From Candidatus Eisenbergiella merdavium (GTDB taxonomy: Bacteria; Bacillota; Clostridia; Lachnospirales; Lachnospiraceae): a stretch of DNA of 64,000 nt. The translations under genes and the position numbers were made by a program. A model generated the notes under the pieces. The model was not told where the DNA came from. It saw only the letters and a program-made list of their open reading frames with translations, and searched no databases. The stretch is from the NCBI GenBank assembly GCA_019119595.1, contig DWWS01000055.1:1-64000 (forward strand), read 5' to 3'. Below, piece by piece: positions 48,755-58,317 of the stretch (positions are counted from its first letter, which is position 1; every line of letters starts with the position of its first letter).

Positions 48755-50107
48755 ATGAAGGAAAAAGGGCATCTGATCTCCCGGATCGAGCCGGGCAGCA
48801 TTGCGGAGGAAATGGAGATCGAAGCCGGAGACAGGCTTCTTGAGATAAACGGACAGGCGGTCGAGGACGTGTTTGACTACCAGTATCTGACCCAGGACGA
48901 TTACGTGGAGGTGCTGGTGGCAAAGCCATCCGGCGAGGAATGGCTTTTGGAGATCGACAAGGATTACGAGGAAGATCTTGGCATTGTTTTTGAAAACGGG
49001 CTGATGGACGATTACCGCTCCTGTTCCAACAAGTGCATCTTCTGTTTTATTGACCAGATGCCTCCCGGAATGCGGCCGACGCTGTATTTTAAGGACGACG
49101 ATTCCAGGCTTTCCTTTCTGCAGGGAAACTATGTGACGCTCACCAATATGTCGGAAAAGGATGTGGAGCGCATCATCAAATACCACATGTCACCCATCAA
49201 TATTTCCTTCCAGACCACAAACCCCGAGCTGCGCTGCCGGATGCTTCACAACCGGTTCGCCGGGGAGGCGCTGAAAAAGGTGGATCGCTTCTATGAGGCG
49301 GGCATAGAGATGAACGGCCAGATCGTTCTGTGTAAGGGCTTTAACGACGGAGAGGAGCTGGAGCGCTCCATCCGGGATCTGACCCGCTATCTTCCTCACT
49401 TAAAGAGCGTGTCCGTGGTTCCCGTTGGTCTGTCGAAGTACCGGGACGGGCTGGAGCCGCTGGAGCCTTTTAATAAGGAAGACGCGCAGGCGGTGATCCG
49501 TCAGATCCGCCGCTGGCAGGAGAAGATATATCCGGAATACGGCCTGCATTTCGTACATGCCAGCGACGAGTGGTATGTGCTGGCGGAGGAGGAGCTTCCT
49601 CCGGAGGAAACCTACGACGGCTATCTGCAGCTGGAAAACGGCGTGGGAATGCTGCGGCTGATGATGGAGGAATTCGAGGACGCCATGTCCAGGCTGGCCG
49701 TGTCAGGGACGGATGAACCGGAGGCGCGAAAGGACAGGATCCTTTCCGGCGTCTATTCCTGCGTGACGGGGCAGATTTCCTGGCCCTATATCAGGCGGAT
49801 GGCTGACCGGATCACGGAGCGTTTCCCCGGCATCCGTATCCTGGTCTACCCCATCCGCAACGACTTTTTCGGAGAGCGCATCACCGTGACCGGACTTCTT
49901 ACGGGGCAGGACATCCTGGCCCAGCTTGAGGGAAAGGAGCTGGGAGATATGCTCATGCTTCCGGAGAATCTTTTAAGGAGCGGAGAGCATGTGCTGCTGG
50001 ATGATATCACGGTGGAGGAGATCGCCGGGACTTTACAAGTCCCGACAGATATTGTAAAATCAAGCGGATACGATTTTGTGGACGCATTTGTAAGAAAAAA
50101 GGAATAA
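48755..50107 (+). CDS. DUF512/PDZ radical SAM-like iron-sulfur protein
   Basis: This 450-residue protein has an N-terminal PDZ-like domain (about 1-70; IEPGSIAEEMEIEAGDRLLEING), then CSNKCIFCFI, a CxxxCxxC radical SAM cluster motif with Cys90, Cys94 and Cys97. A TIM-barrel part (ISFQTTNPELRCRM, MNGQIVLCKGFNDG) and a C-terminal DUF512 domain follow. Such proteins regularly precede der in clostridia, as here (48 bp gap), and may work in ribosome or cell-envelope maintenance. The substrate is unknown. AGAAGGAGGAGGCC precedes the start. Confidence 0.9.
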   Translation: MKEKGHLISRIEPGSIAEEMEIEAGDRLLEINGQAVEDVFDYQYLTQDDYVEVLVAKPSGEEWLLEIDKDYEEDLGIVFENGLMDDYRSCSNKCIFCFIDQMPPGMRPTLYFKDDDSRLSFLQGNYVTLTNMSEKDVERIIKYHMSPINISFQTTNPELRCRMLHNRFAGEALKKVDRFYEAGIEMNGQIVLCKGFNDGEELERSIRDLTRYLPHLKSVSVVPVGLSKYRDGLEPLEPFNKEDAQAVIRQIRRWQEKIYPEYGLHFVHASDEWYVLAEEELPPEETYDGYLQLENGVGMLRLMMEEFEDAMSRLAVSGTDEPEARKDRILSGVYSCVTGQISWPYIRRMADRITERFPGIRILVYPIRNDFFGERITVTGLLTGQDILAQLEGKELGDMLMLPENLLRSGEHVLLDDITVEEIAGTLQVPTDIVKSSGYDFVDAFVRKKE

Positions 50108-50155
50108 AGCGTGACGGCAGAGCCCCCGATCGCACGCTCCGGAATGAGGATTAGA

Positions 50156-51496
50156 ATGAACGAACGAAACAGAAAGCCCATAGTGGCGGTGGTAGGAAGA
50201 CCGAATGTGGGAAAATCCACGCTTTTTAACGCGCTGGCGGGAGAGCGGATCTCCATTGTAAAGGATACGCCAGGGATCACGAGAGACAGGATCTACGCGG
50301 ATGTGACCTGGCTGGACAGAATGTTCACCCTGATCGATACGGGAGGGATCGAGCCGGACAGCTCGGACGTCATCCTCTCCCAGATGCGGGAGCAGGCGCA
50401 GATCGCCATTGATACGGCGGATGTGATCCTGTTCATGGTGGACGTGAAGCAGGGGCTGGTGGACGCGGATTCCAAGGTGGCGGACATGCTGCGCCGTTCC
50501 CATAAGCCCATTGTCCTTGTGGTCAACAAGGTGGACAGCTTTGACAAATACATGGCGGACGTGTATGAATTTTACAATCTGGGTATCGGAGACCCCCATC
50601 CCATTTCCGCTGCCAACCGGATGGGGCTTGGCGACATGCTGGACGAGGTGATCGCCCATTTCCCGGAAAAAAATGAGGCGGAGGAAGAGGACGACAGGCC
50701 CAGGGTTGCGATCGTGGGCAAGCCCAACGTGGGAAAATCCTCCATCATCAACCGTCTGATCGGCGAAAACCGGGTCATCGTTTCCAACATTGCCGGAACC
50801 ACCAGAGACGCCATCGACACGGAGGTGGAGCATAACGGAAAAGAATATATTTTCATCGACACGGCGGGCCTTCGCAGGAAGAATAAGATCAAAGAGGAGC
50901 TTGAGCGCTACATGATCGTGCGCACCGTGGGCGCGGTGGAGCGCGCGGACGTGGTGGTCCTGGTGATCGACGCCGTGGAGGGCGTGACGGAGCAGGACGC
51001 CAAGATCGCGGGCATCGCCCATGAGCGTGGAAAGGGAATGATCATCGCCGTCAATAAATGGGACGCCATCGAGAAGGACGACAAGACCATTTACCGCTTT
51101 ACGGAAAAGGTAAAGAACACCCTGTCCTTCATGCCCTATGCGGAGCTGCTTTTCGTTTCCGCAAAGACGGGACAGAGGCTGAACAGGCTGTTCGAGACCA
51201 TCGACGCTGTGATCGAAAACCACGCCATGCGCATCGCCACCGGCGTGCTTAATGAGATCATGGCCGAGGCCGTGGCCCTGCAGCAGCCCCCGTCCGATAA
51301 GGGAAAACGCCTGCGGCTCTATTACATCACCCAGGCCGCGGTCAAGCCCCCCACCTTTGTCATTTTCGTGAATGATAAGGAGCTGATGCATTTTTCTTAC
51401 ACCAGATATATTGAAAATAAGATCAGAGAAGCCTTCGGCTTTCAGGGCACGCCTCTGAAATTCATCATCAGGGAACGAAAAGGAGAACAGTCATGA
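50156..51496 (+). CDS. der: Ribosome-assembly GTPase Der (EngA)
   Basis: This 446-residue protein has two GTPase domains, GRPNVGKSTLFNALAG (from residue 14) and GKPNVGKSSIINRL (about 190), with DTGGIEP and DTAGLRRK switches. A C-terminal KH-like domain ends RERKG. It acts in large-subunit assembly. Start ATG 50156 is chosen because GAGGATTAGA precedes it. It ends in a 4-bp overlap with plsY. Confidence 0.97.
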   Translation: MNERNRKPIVAVVGRPNVGKSTLFNALAGERISIVKDTPGITRDRIYADVTWLDRMFTLIDTGGIEPDSSDVILSQMREQAQIAIDTADVILFMVDVKQGLVDADSKVADMLRRSHKPIVLVVNKVDSFDKYMADVYEFYNLGIGDPHPISAANRMGLGDMLDEVIAHFPEKNEAEEEDDRPRVAIVGKPNVGKSSIINRLIGENRVIVSNIAGTTRDAIDTEVEHNGKEYIFIDTAGLRRKNKIKEELERYMIVRTVGAVERADVVVLVIDAVEGVTEQDAKIAGIAHERGKGMIIAVNKWDAIEKDDKTIYRFTEKVKNTLSFMPYAELLFVSAKTGQRLNRLFETIDAVIENHAMRIATGVLNEIMAEAVALQQPPSDKGKRLRLYYITQAAVKPPTFVIFVNDKELMHFSYTRYIENKIREAFGFQGTPLKFIIRERKGEQS

Positions 51497-52149
51497 TTCG
51501 TATTATCTGTCTTTTGATCGGCTATGTGTGCGGCCTGTTTCAGACCGCGTTCATCTATGGAAAAATGAACGGGATCGACATCCGGGAATACGGCAGCCAC
51601 AACGCGGGCACGACCAACGCTCTGCGGGTGCTGGGCACGAAGGCCGGACTGATCGTGTTTTTCGGAGATGTGCTCAAATGCGTCATCGCCGTGACCATCG
51701 CCCGCTTCGCGTTCGGCCCTTCCCATCCTGACATGCGCTATCTGTACATGATCTATGCGGCGGCGGGCGTGATCCTGGGTCACAATTTCCCCTTCTATCT
51801 GAATTTCCGGGGAGGAAAGGGGATAGCGGCCACAGCCGGACTGATCCTTTCCTTTCATCCTCTTTTCATCCCGGTGGGAGCGGCGCTGTTCTTCATCACC
51901 TTTGCCGTCACCCACTATGTGTCCCTGGGCTCCCTGCTGGTTTACGCAGGCTTCATGATCGAGCTGGTGGTGCTGGGACAGATGGGGATCTTTGAGACGA
52001 CCCAGCCGGTTCTGAACGAGATCTACATAGTCGGAGCGTTTCTGACCATCATGGCCTACTGGAAGCACCGGGAGAACATCAAACGGCTGCTTCACGGGGA
52101 AGAACGCAAAACCTATCTGTTTAAGAAAAATAAGGAAGAGATCCGGTAA
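51493..52149 (+). CDS. plsY: Glycerol-3-phosphate acyltransferase PlsY
   Basis: This 218-residue membrane protein has five or so transmembrane segments and the PlsY motifs: YGSHNAGTTNALRVLG (SxNxGxTN-type), GHNFPFYLNFRGGKGIAAT and the later NE-containing loop. It uses acyl-phosphate to acylate glycerol 3-phosphate, the first phospholipid step. It overlaps der and precedes gpsA, which supplies glycerol 3-phosphate. Confidence 0.95.
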   Translation: MIRIICLLIGYVCGLFQTAFIYGKMNGIDIREYGSHNAGTTNALRVLGTKAGLIVFFGDVLKCVIAVTIARFAFGPSHPDMRYLYMIYAAAGVILGHNFPFYLNFRGGKGIAATAGLILSFHPLFIPVGAALFFITFAVTHYVSLGSLLVYAGFMIELVVLGQMGIFETTQPVLNEIYIVGAFLTIMAYWKHRENIKRLLHGEERKTYLFKKNKEEIR

Positions 52150-52165
52150 TCAGGAGATAATAGCA

Positions 52166-53191
52166 ATGGCGAAAATAGGAATGATCGGAGCGGGCAGCTG
52201 GGGAACGGCGCTGACCTGGCTCCTTACGAACAATGGACATCAGGTAACGGTCTGGTCGGCGCTGGAGCAGGAGATCGAGATGCTGAAGCGGGAGCATGAG
52301 CAGAAGGAAAAGCTTCCCGGCGTGATCCTTTCTCAGGACACGGTGTTTACCACGCAGCTTTCCGAGGCGGTGGAGGGTATGGATCTTCTGGTGCTCGCGG
52401 TACCTTCTCCCTTTACGCGCAGCACGTCGCGTCAGCTGAAGGAGCTGGTGCGGGAAGGACAGATCATTGTCAATGTGGCGAAGGGCATTGAGGAGGATAC
52501 GCTTCTGACCCTTTCCCAGATCATAGAGGAGGAGATCCCTCAGGCCGAGGTGGCGGTGCTTTCCGGGCCGTCCCATGCGGAGGAGGTGGGAAAGGGGATG
52601 CCCACCGCGATCGTGGCCGGCGCTTATCGGAAAAAAACGGCGGAATATATCCAGAATGTTTTCATGAGCGAGGTGTTCCGTGTGTACGCAAGCCCGGATG
52701 TGCTCGGCATCGAGCTCGGCGCGGCGCTGAAAAACGTGGTGGCGCTGGCGGCCGGCATCGCAGACGGCCTTGGCTGCGGGGACAATACGAAGGCGGCTCT
52801 GATCACCCGGGGCGTGAAGGAGATTTCCAGGCTCGGCATGAAGATGGGCGGCCATTTTGAAAGCTTTTACGGCCTGTCCGGCATCGGTGACCTGATCGTG
52901 ACCTGCGCCAGCATGCATTCCCGCAACAGGCGCGCGGGCATCCTGATCGGGAAGGGAATGAGCATGGACGAGGCGATGAAGGAGGTAAAAATGGTGGTGG
53001 AGGGCGTCTACTCCGCCAAGGCCGCCATGGGTCTTGCGAAAAAGTATGACGTTCCCCTGCCCATCATCGAGCAGGTCAACCAGGTGCTTTTTGAGGGAAA
53101 GCCCGCCGTGCAGGCCATGAATGAGCTGATGGTGCGGGACAAGAAAATAGAGATCACGGATGATATCGAATGGCAGAAGCCGGATCGGTAA
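52166..53191 (+). CDS. gpsA: NAD(P)-dependent glycerol-3-phosphate dehydrogenase
   Basis: This 341-residue dehydrogenase has the N-terminal GAGSWGTALTWLL nucleotide loop, VNVAKGIEEDTL, LSGPSHAEEVG, GAALKNVVALAAGIADGLG with the catalytic Lys, and GIGDLIVTCASMHSRNRRAG. It reduces dihydroxyacetone phosphate to glycerol 3-phosphate for phospholipids, feeding PlsY encoded just before. AGGAGATAATAGC precedes the start. Confidence 0.96.
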   Translation: MAKIGMIGAGSWGTALTWLLTNNGHQVTVWSALEQEIEMLKREHEQKEKLPGVILSQDTVFTTQLSEAVEGMDLLVLAVPSPFTRSTSRQLKELVREGQIIVNVAKGIEEDTLLTLSQIIEEEIPQAEVAVLSGPSHAEEVGKGMPTAIVAGAYRKKTAEYIQNVFMSEVFRVYASPDVLGIELGAALKNVVALAAGIADGLGCGDNTKAALITRGVKEISRLGMKMGGHFESFYGLSGIGDLIVTCASMHSRNRRAGILIGKGMSMDEAMKEVKMVVEGVYSAKAAMGLAKKYDVPLPIIEQVNQVLFEGKPAVQAMNELMVRDKKIEITDDIEWQKPDR

Positions 53192-53269
53192 AAGCCGGAA
53201 CAAAAGGGGGACGGCCTGCGCAGCGCAGGTCGGAATGGAAGAAGATTATTTAAAACGGGGGTAATCGCG

Positions 53270-55573
53270 ATGAAGGAAGAAAAACTGAGGGAACTGTTAC
53301 ATTCTCTTTCCATGACGGAGAAGATCGGTCAGCTCATCCAGGTGCCTGGAAACATGCTGCATGCGGAAGGCCAGGAGCTGGGCGTAAGAGACGAGCTTGG
53401 CATCGGAGAGGAGCTTCTGAAAAACGTGGGCTCCACGCTGAACGTGGTGGGCGCAGAGCAGGTGCGGCGGGTGCAGGAGGAATATCTGAAACACAGCAGC
53501 GCAAAGATTCCGCTTCTGTTCATGGCGGATATCATTTACGGCTTTCGCACGGTTTATCCCATCCCGCTGGCGCTGGGCTGCTCCTTTGAGCCGGAGCTTC
53601 TTCGCCGCCTGTGTGCGGCGACCGCCCAGGAGAGCGTGGCAGGCGGTGCGCAGGTGACCTTTTCTCCCATGGGCGATCTGGTGCGGGATGCGCGCTGGGG
53701 ACGTTGCCTGGAATCCACCGGAGAGGATCCGACCATGAACGCGGCGTATGTGCGCGCCTGTGTGGAGGGCTTTCAGGAGGGACTTTCGGGAAAAACGGGA
53801 GAGCCCGCTGAGAGCGGAGCGGCTACAAAGACCGGAGAGCCTGAACAGGCCCGACATCCGGAAAATGCCCCTGCCAGGGGCATCGCCTCCTGCGTGAAGC
53901 ACTTCGCGGCATACGGCGCGGCGGAGGGCGGCAGGGACTACAACACGGTGGATATGTCGGAGCGCAGGCTGCGGCAGGATTATCTGCCCTCCTACCGGGC
54001 AGGCGTGGAGGCGGGCTGTGAGATGATCATGACCTCCTTTAACATCGTGGACGGCATCCCTTCCACCGGAAACCGCTGGCTGATGCAGGATGTGCTCCGA
54101 AAGGAATGGGGCTTTGAGGGCGTGGTGATCACGGACTATGCGGCCATCGCGGAGCTGATCACCCACGGCGTCGCGCGGGATAAAAAGGAAGCGGCGCAGC
54201 TCGCCATGGAGGCTGGCGTGGACATCGACATGTGTACCGGCTGCTATGCGGGAAGCCTGGAGGAGCTGATAAAGGAAGGCAAGATCTCTCAGGAACAGCT
54301 GGACGAGGCCGTCTGGAGAGTGCTGTCTCTGAAAAATAAGCTGGGCCTGTTTGAAGATCCTTTCCGCGGCGCGGACGCTGCGGCGGAGCAGGAGCTTTAT
54401 CTGCGGGAGGAATTCCGGGCTCTTGCAAGGGAAGCTGCGGTAAAATGCTCTGTCCTGCTGGAAAATAGGAACGGACTGCTTCCCCTTGCGCCGACGGCGG
54501 GAAGCGGAGCGAAGCTCGCGCTGATCGGCCCCTTTGCGGATAACAGGGACGCCCTCGGCATGTGGGCGATCCATGGGGATCAGGATGCGGTCGTGACCAT
54601 CCGGCAGGCTTTTTCGGAAACGCCGGGGCTGGATTTTGACTGGACGGAGGGCTGTGAGACGCTGCTTGCGGATGATTATGCGGATCTTCCGGCCCTTGTG
54701 GAAAACGGCGGGCGCTCCTGCTGGAGTGAGGAAAAGAAGGAAGCGGAGTGGAGCCGGGCGATGGCTCTTGCCGAAGGCGCGGATGTGGCCGTCCTCGCTC
54801 TGGGCGAGGATACGGTACAGGGCGGAGAGGGCGGAAGCCGGACAAGGCTGACGATTCCGGGAGATCAGATGCGCCTGCTCCGGGAGGTGAGAAAGCGCGT
54901 CTCCAGCGTGGTGGTGGTGCTTTTTGCCGGAAGGCCGCTGGTGCTGGATGAGGTGAAGGAGCTTGCGGACGCCGTCCTTCTGGTCTGGTATCCGGGAACG
55001 GAGGGTGGAACGGCCATCCGGGATATGCTCTTTGGAGTGAGCGAACCCCAGGGAAGGCTGTCCATGAGCCTTCCAAGGAGCGTGGGTCAGCTTCCTCTGT
55101 ATTACAACGCCTTTTCCACCGGGCGCCCCTACGACGGAAAAACGGTGAACCGTTTCTTCTCACGCTATACGGACTGTCCCAACACTCCGCTGTATCCCTA
55201 TGGCTATGGTCTGTCCTATCACACCGCCGAATACGGCCCGGTACAGCTTGACAGCCATACGCTGAATGGCGGCGGAAGCATCACCGCCCGAGCGGCCGTG
55301 ACGAACACGGGAAGCCGGGACGGCGTGGAGACGGTGCAGCTTTATCTGCAGGATGTGACCGGAAGCGTGGTGCGGCCGGTCAGGGAGCTGAAGGGCGTAA
55401 AGAAGCTTGCGCTGAAGGCGGGAGAAACCGGAATTGCCGAATTTACCATCACGGAGGAAATGCTTTCCTTCTACGGGAAGGATATGCAGTACCGGGCGGA
55501 GCCGGGGCTGTTCCGGGTGGGAATCTGTCCGGACAGCAGCGGTGAGCTGGGGGCGGAATTTGAGCTGGTTTAG
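53270..55573 (+). CDS. GH3-family beta-glucosidase
   Basis: This 767-residue GH3 enzyme has the N-terminal TIM barrel (IGQLIQVPGN ... MADIIYGFRTVYPIPL ... WGRCLESTGEDP ... KHFAAYGAAEGGRDYN) with the nucleophile Asp in GVVITDYAAI. The alpha/beta sandwich follows, with LALIGPFADNRDALGMW, and then a fibronectin III-like C-terminal domain (RDGVETVQLYLQDVTGSV). A polar insert of about 30 residues sits before the KHFAAY motif. There is no signal peptide, so it works in the cytosol on imported beta-glucosides. GGGGGTAATCGCG precedes the start. Confidence 0.94.
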   Translation: MKEEKLRELLHSLSMTEKIGQLIQVPGNMLHAEGQELGVRDELGIGEELLKNVGSTLNVVGAEQVRRVQEEYLKHSSAKIPLLFMADIIYGFRTVYPIPLALGCSFEPELLRRLCAATAQESVAGGAQVTFSPMGDLVRDARWGRCLESTGEDPTMNAAYVRACVEGFQEGLSGKTGEPAESGAATKTGEPEQARHPENAPARGIASCVKHFAAYGAAEGGRDYNTVDMSERRLRQDYLPSYRAGVEAGCEMIMTSFNIVDGIPSTGNRWLMQDVLRKEWGFEGVVITDYAAIAELITHGVARDKKEAAQLAMEAGVDIDMCTGCYAGSLEELIKEGKISQEQLDEAVWRVLSLKNKLGLFEDPFRGADAAAEQELYLREEFRALAREAAVKCSVLLENRNGLLPLAPTAGSGAKLALIGPFADNRDALGMWAIHGDQDAVVTIRQAFSETPGLDFDWTEGCETLLADDYADLPALVENGGRSCWSEEKKEAEWSRAMALAEGADVAVLALGEDTVQGGEGGSRTRLTIPGDQMRLLREVRKRVSSVVVVLFAGRPLVLDEVKELADAVLLVWYPGTEGGTAIRDMLFGVSEPQGRLSMSLPRSVGQLPLYYNAFSTGRPYDGKTVNRFFSRYTDCPNTPLYPYGYGLSYHTAEYGPVQLDSHTLNGGGSITARAAVTNTGSRDGVETVQLYLQDVTGSVVRPVRELKGVKKLALKAGETGIAEFTITEEMLSFYGKDMQYRAEPGLFRVGICPDSSGELGAEFELV

Positions 55574-55629
55574 GGTGGCTAATGCGTGCTTCCCACATCC
55601 AGTTCGTATTCAGTCCCGGTTTTGAGCAT

Positions 55630-55680
55630 AAAGAAAGACCACACTGACGAGTATTGCCCGCCAACGTGGTCTTTTTCTTT
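55630..55680. terminator. Bidirectional terminator
   Basis: AAAGAAAGACCAC and GTGGTCTTTTTCTTT form a stem flanked by A- and T-rich sequence, between the GH3 gene (rightward) and cstA (leftward). Confidence 0.8.
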
Positions 55681-55747
55681 GCTTTCCTTGAAGATTTTCG
55701 CTTGAGCTTCACTCGTTTTCGTAAATCTCTAAGCTGCACGCGCCTTC

Positions 55748-57493
55748 TTACGCAGCCTTTTTCTTTTTCGCACCGGCAATAGTGATGACTCCCTCAATGG
55801 CAAGCACCACGGCAAGGATGATGAGCATCACGCCGAAGAATACCTGTGCGTAAGGGCCCCAGTCAGCGCCGCCTGCCTGGATCAGCTTGAACTGAGATAC
55901 CGTATTGATCCAGAGAGAAGCGATGGTAACGCAGAGCATGAACGCCATGGGGATCAGGAACATCTTGTTGTCCTTTCCGATGTTGCTCAGCCAGGTGGCT
56001 ACGGCAAGCAGGGCGAGGGCTGCAAGAAGCTGGTTGGCGGATCCGAACAGGGCCCAGATCTTTTCATAGCCGTTCAGTCCGAGCACGATGCCGAGAACCA
56101 CGGTGATGGCGGTAGCCACATAAGGATTGGCGAGCACCTTTTTATAGCCCGTAACGTTTTCCACGGTTTCGCCCTTGCTTCCGTCAAGCCAGAATTCCTG
56201 GAACATGAACCGGCCCAGACGGGTGGCGGTATCCAGAGAGGTCAGGCAGAAGGCGGAATAGGTCAGCACCAGCAGCGTGTACAGGATGTCGTAAACGCCT
56301 CCGCGGCTGGGATCGATCATGCCTGCGATTCCGCCTCCGAAGATGGCGGTCGCGCCTACCAGCGCGGAATCGGGATTGGCCGCATTCCAGGAATAAGCGT
56401 AGGCAACCGCGCACAGGGTCAGGATGGCCAGTACGCACTCCAGAAGCATGCCGCCGTAGGCGATGGGCTTGGCATCGGATTCCTTGTCAAGCTGCTTGGA
56501 GGTGGTGCCGGACGCGATCAGGGAATGGAAGCCGGAGATCGCTCCGCAGGCGATGGTGGTAAACAGCACCGGGAATACCGGAGTGGTGGATTCCGGAGCC
56601 TGAAGCAGGGCAATGCTGGACATGTCCGGACGGGCCATAACCACGGCGACCACAGCCAGAACCAGCATCGCGTACAGCAGGAAGCTGGAGAGATAGTCTC
56701 TGGGCTGAAGCAGGATCCATACGGGCACGATGGAAGCCACCGCGATATAGAGTCCGACGAGGAGCATCCAGGTGTTGCTGGTCAGATAAATGGGATGGAA
56801 ATTCATGCCGATGACGATGATCAGCACGATCGCAAGCACACCGGCGAGGGAGGCGATCCCAACAGGCATGTTCCTGCGGTAGACCGCGAAGCCGAACACG
56901 ATGGCGATCACGATGAAAAGCAGGGATACCATTGCCACACGCGCGTTCGCAGTGGAAGCCGCCACATTGACCGCGCCGCTTTCGTCAAAGGTAGCGGCGA
57001 AGGTGCCGGCTACGATGGAAGCGAAGGCAGCGACCACCAGGATCAGGGTCAGATAGGCGAAGATGATGAACAGCCGCTTCGCGCGTTTGCTCATGTTCGC
57101 GGAGATGATCTCTCCGATGGACTTTCCGCCATGACGCAGAGAGGCGAACAGGGCGCCGAAGTCATGGACGCCTCCGAAGAAAATGCCTCCGATCAGAACC
57201 CAGAGAGCGATGGCGAGCCAGCCGAAGCCGAAGGCCGCGGCGTTGATCGGGCCGGTGATCGGGCCGGCTCCGGCGATGGAAGAAAAGTGATGTCCCATCA
57301 GGACCGGCGCCTTTGCGGGAACGTAATCAACGCCGTCCTCCATGGTGTGCGCGGGAGTAGGGGGAGCATCCTTTTCCCCGATTCCCCACTTTTTGCACAG
57401 ATAACGGCCGTAAAATACGTAGCCGCACAGCAGGATGGCGATGCTGATGATCAGCAGTACAAGACCATTCATGTTTTCAGTTACTCCTTTCAT
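55748..57493 (-). CDS. cstA: Carbon starvation protein CstA (peptide/pyruvate transporter)
   Basis: This 581-residue membrane protein has about sixteen hydrophobic segments. It shows the CstA signature region GHHFSSIAGAGPITGPINAAAFGFG, KSIGEIISANMSKRAKRLF and the later GFHSLIASGTTSKQLDKESDAK. CstA-type proteins import peptides or pyruvate in starved cells; this copy is shorter than the E. coli form. Start ATG 57493 overlaps the stop of the upstream gene (TAATG), so the two are coupled; an ATG at 57472 after AAAGGAG is an alternative. Confidence 0.93.
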   Translation of the reverse strand: MKGVTENMNGLVLLIISIAILLCGYVFYGRYLCKKWGIGEKDAPPTPAHTMEDGVDYVPAKAPVLMGHHFSSIAGAGPITGPINAAAFGFGWLAIALWVLIGGIFFGGVHDFGALFASLRHGGKSIGEIISANMSKRAKRLFIIFAYLTLILVVAAFASIVAGTFAATFDESGAVNVAASTANARVAMVSLLFIVIAIVFGFAVYRRNMPVGIASLAGVLAIVLIIVIGMNFHPIYLTSNTWMLLVGLYIAVASIVPVWILLQPRDYLSSFLLYAMLVLAVVAVVMARPDMSSIALLQAPESTTPVFPVLFTTIACGAISGFHSLIASGTTSKQLDKESDAKPIAYGGMLLECVLAILTLCAVAYAYSWNAANPDSALVGATAIFGGGIAGMIDPSRGGVYDILYTLLVLTYSAFCLTSLDTATRLGRFMFQEFWLDGSKGETVENVTGYKKVLANPYVATAITVVLGIVLGLNGYEKIWALFGSANQLLAALALLAVATWLSNIGKDNKMFLIPMAFMLCVTIASLWINTVSQFKLIQAGGADWGPYAQVFFGVMLIILAVVLAIEGVITIAGAKKKKAA

Positions 57494-58038
57494 TATTTTT
57501 TCCTCGCAGGGGATTTTACCCGCCTGCCTCCGGAGAGAAAATTGCTCTCCAGAAGTTGTTTTGCTCCTCTTCCCGCTGGGTTGGAATAGAAGCGGTTGGA
57601 AGATATCTCCATGGCAGCTATGTGATACTCCATCCAGCCGTGGAGCGTCAGCAGATAATTTTTCCGGATGCGGGTCTTACGGATCAGACGCACAGCCTCC
57701 GGATCGATGGTATCCGCCAGCACGATGAGAGTGATATAGGAGAACATGTGCTCCTTTGAGGGATGCACCCGGCTCAGACCGTCCCGCCTGGTGACGTCGA
57801 TCAGCGTCTGGAGCTCCTGTGCGCTCAGATGGGCGGTCAGATGAAAAAATACATATTCATGCTGTTCCACCGCGGAAAGCACATGCTTTCTGGAGATCAG
57901 GTAGTTCTCGTCCCGCAGATAATAGGTTGCGGCGGCAGGAAAGAGCTGTCCATCCACCGTGACATCCCGCTCAATGTCATAAAGATGCGAATATGCATTC
58001 AGCAGTTTTTCCAGCCGATCTCTCAGACTGCCTTCCAT
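57493..58038 (-). CDS. Conserved unknown protein coupled to cstA
   Basis: This 181-residue soluble protein has no signal peptide or membrane segment. It contains predicted helices with a possible SRKHVLSAVEQHEYVFF core and a basic tail ending SPARKK. I do not recognise a family with certainty. Its stop shares bases with the cstA start, so it is probably a regulator or partner of the transporter. AGGAGGAACAGC lies upstream. It may be autoregulatory, but no helix-turn-helix is obvious. Confidence 0.75.
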   Translation of the reverse strand: MEGSLRDRLEKLLNAYSHLYDIERDVTVDGQLFPAAATYYLRDENYLISRKHVLSAVEQHEYVFFHLTAHLSAQELQTLIDVTRRDGLSRVHPSKEHMFSYITLIVLADTIDPEAVRLIRKTRIRKNYLLTLHGWMEYHIAAMEISSNRFYSNPAGRGAKQLLESNFLSGGRRVKSPARKK

Positions 58039-58135
58039 AAGCCGCTGTTCCTCCTTATCTTTCGGTTAGCTGTTCACAGAACATCTTAGTCATTATACAT
58101 CAGGTTTGCCGGGGTGTGAAGGAAAATATGTTATT

Positions 58136-58164
58136 TTATAAAAGAATTGTGTATTTTTTGTAAA
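58136..58164 (-). promoter_or_regulatory. Promoter of the cstA operon
   Basis: On the minus strand TTTACA (58159-58164), 17 bases and TTATAA (58136-58141) lie about 100 bp before the first gene of the operon. Confidence 0.6.
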
Positions 58165-58200
58165 AAAAGAATAAAAATTGAGAAAGAATGCATAAAAATG

Positions 58201-58243
58201 ATCGGACAGAGGAGATTTTATTCCCCACTGTCCGAAAATTTTT
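58201..58243. terminator. Hairpin upstream of metF end
   Basis: CGGACAG (58203-58209) pairs with CTGTCCG (58228-58234), followed by AAAATTTTT. It could end a rightward transcript weakly. The stretch 58038-58318 otherwise shows only the cstA-side promoter. Confidence 0.45.
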
Positions 58244-58317
58244 GCCATATTAGAGCCATGGAAAACACGGGGAAGGCGCCCGTCCCTCCGTCTCAGATCA
58301 GCGTCCGTCCCTCCGCT

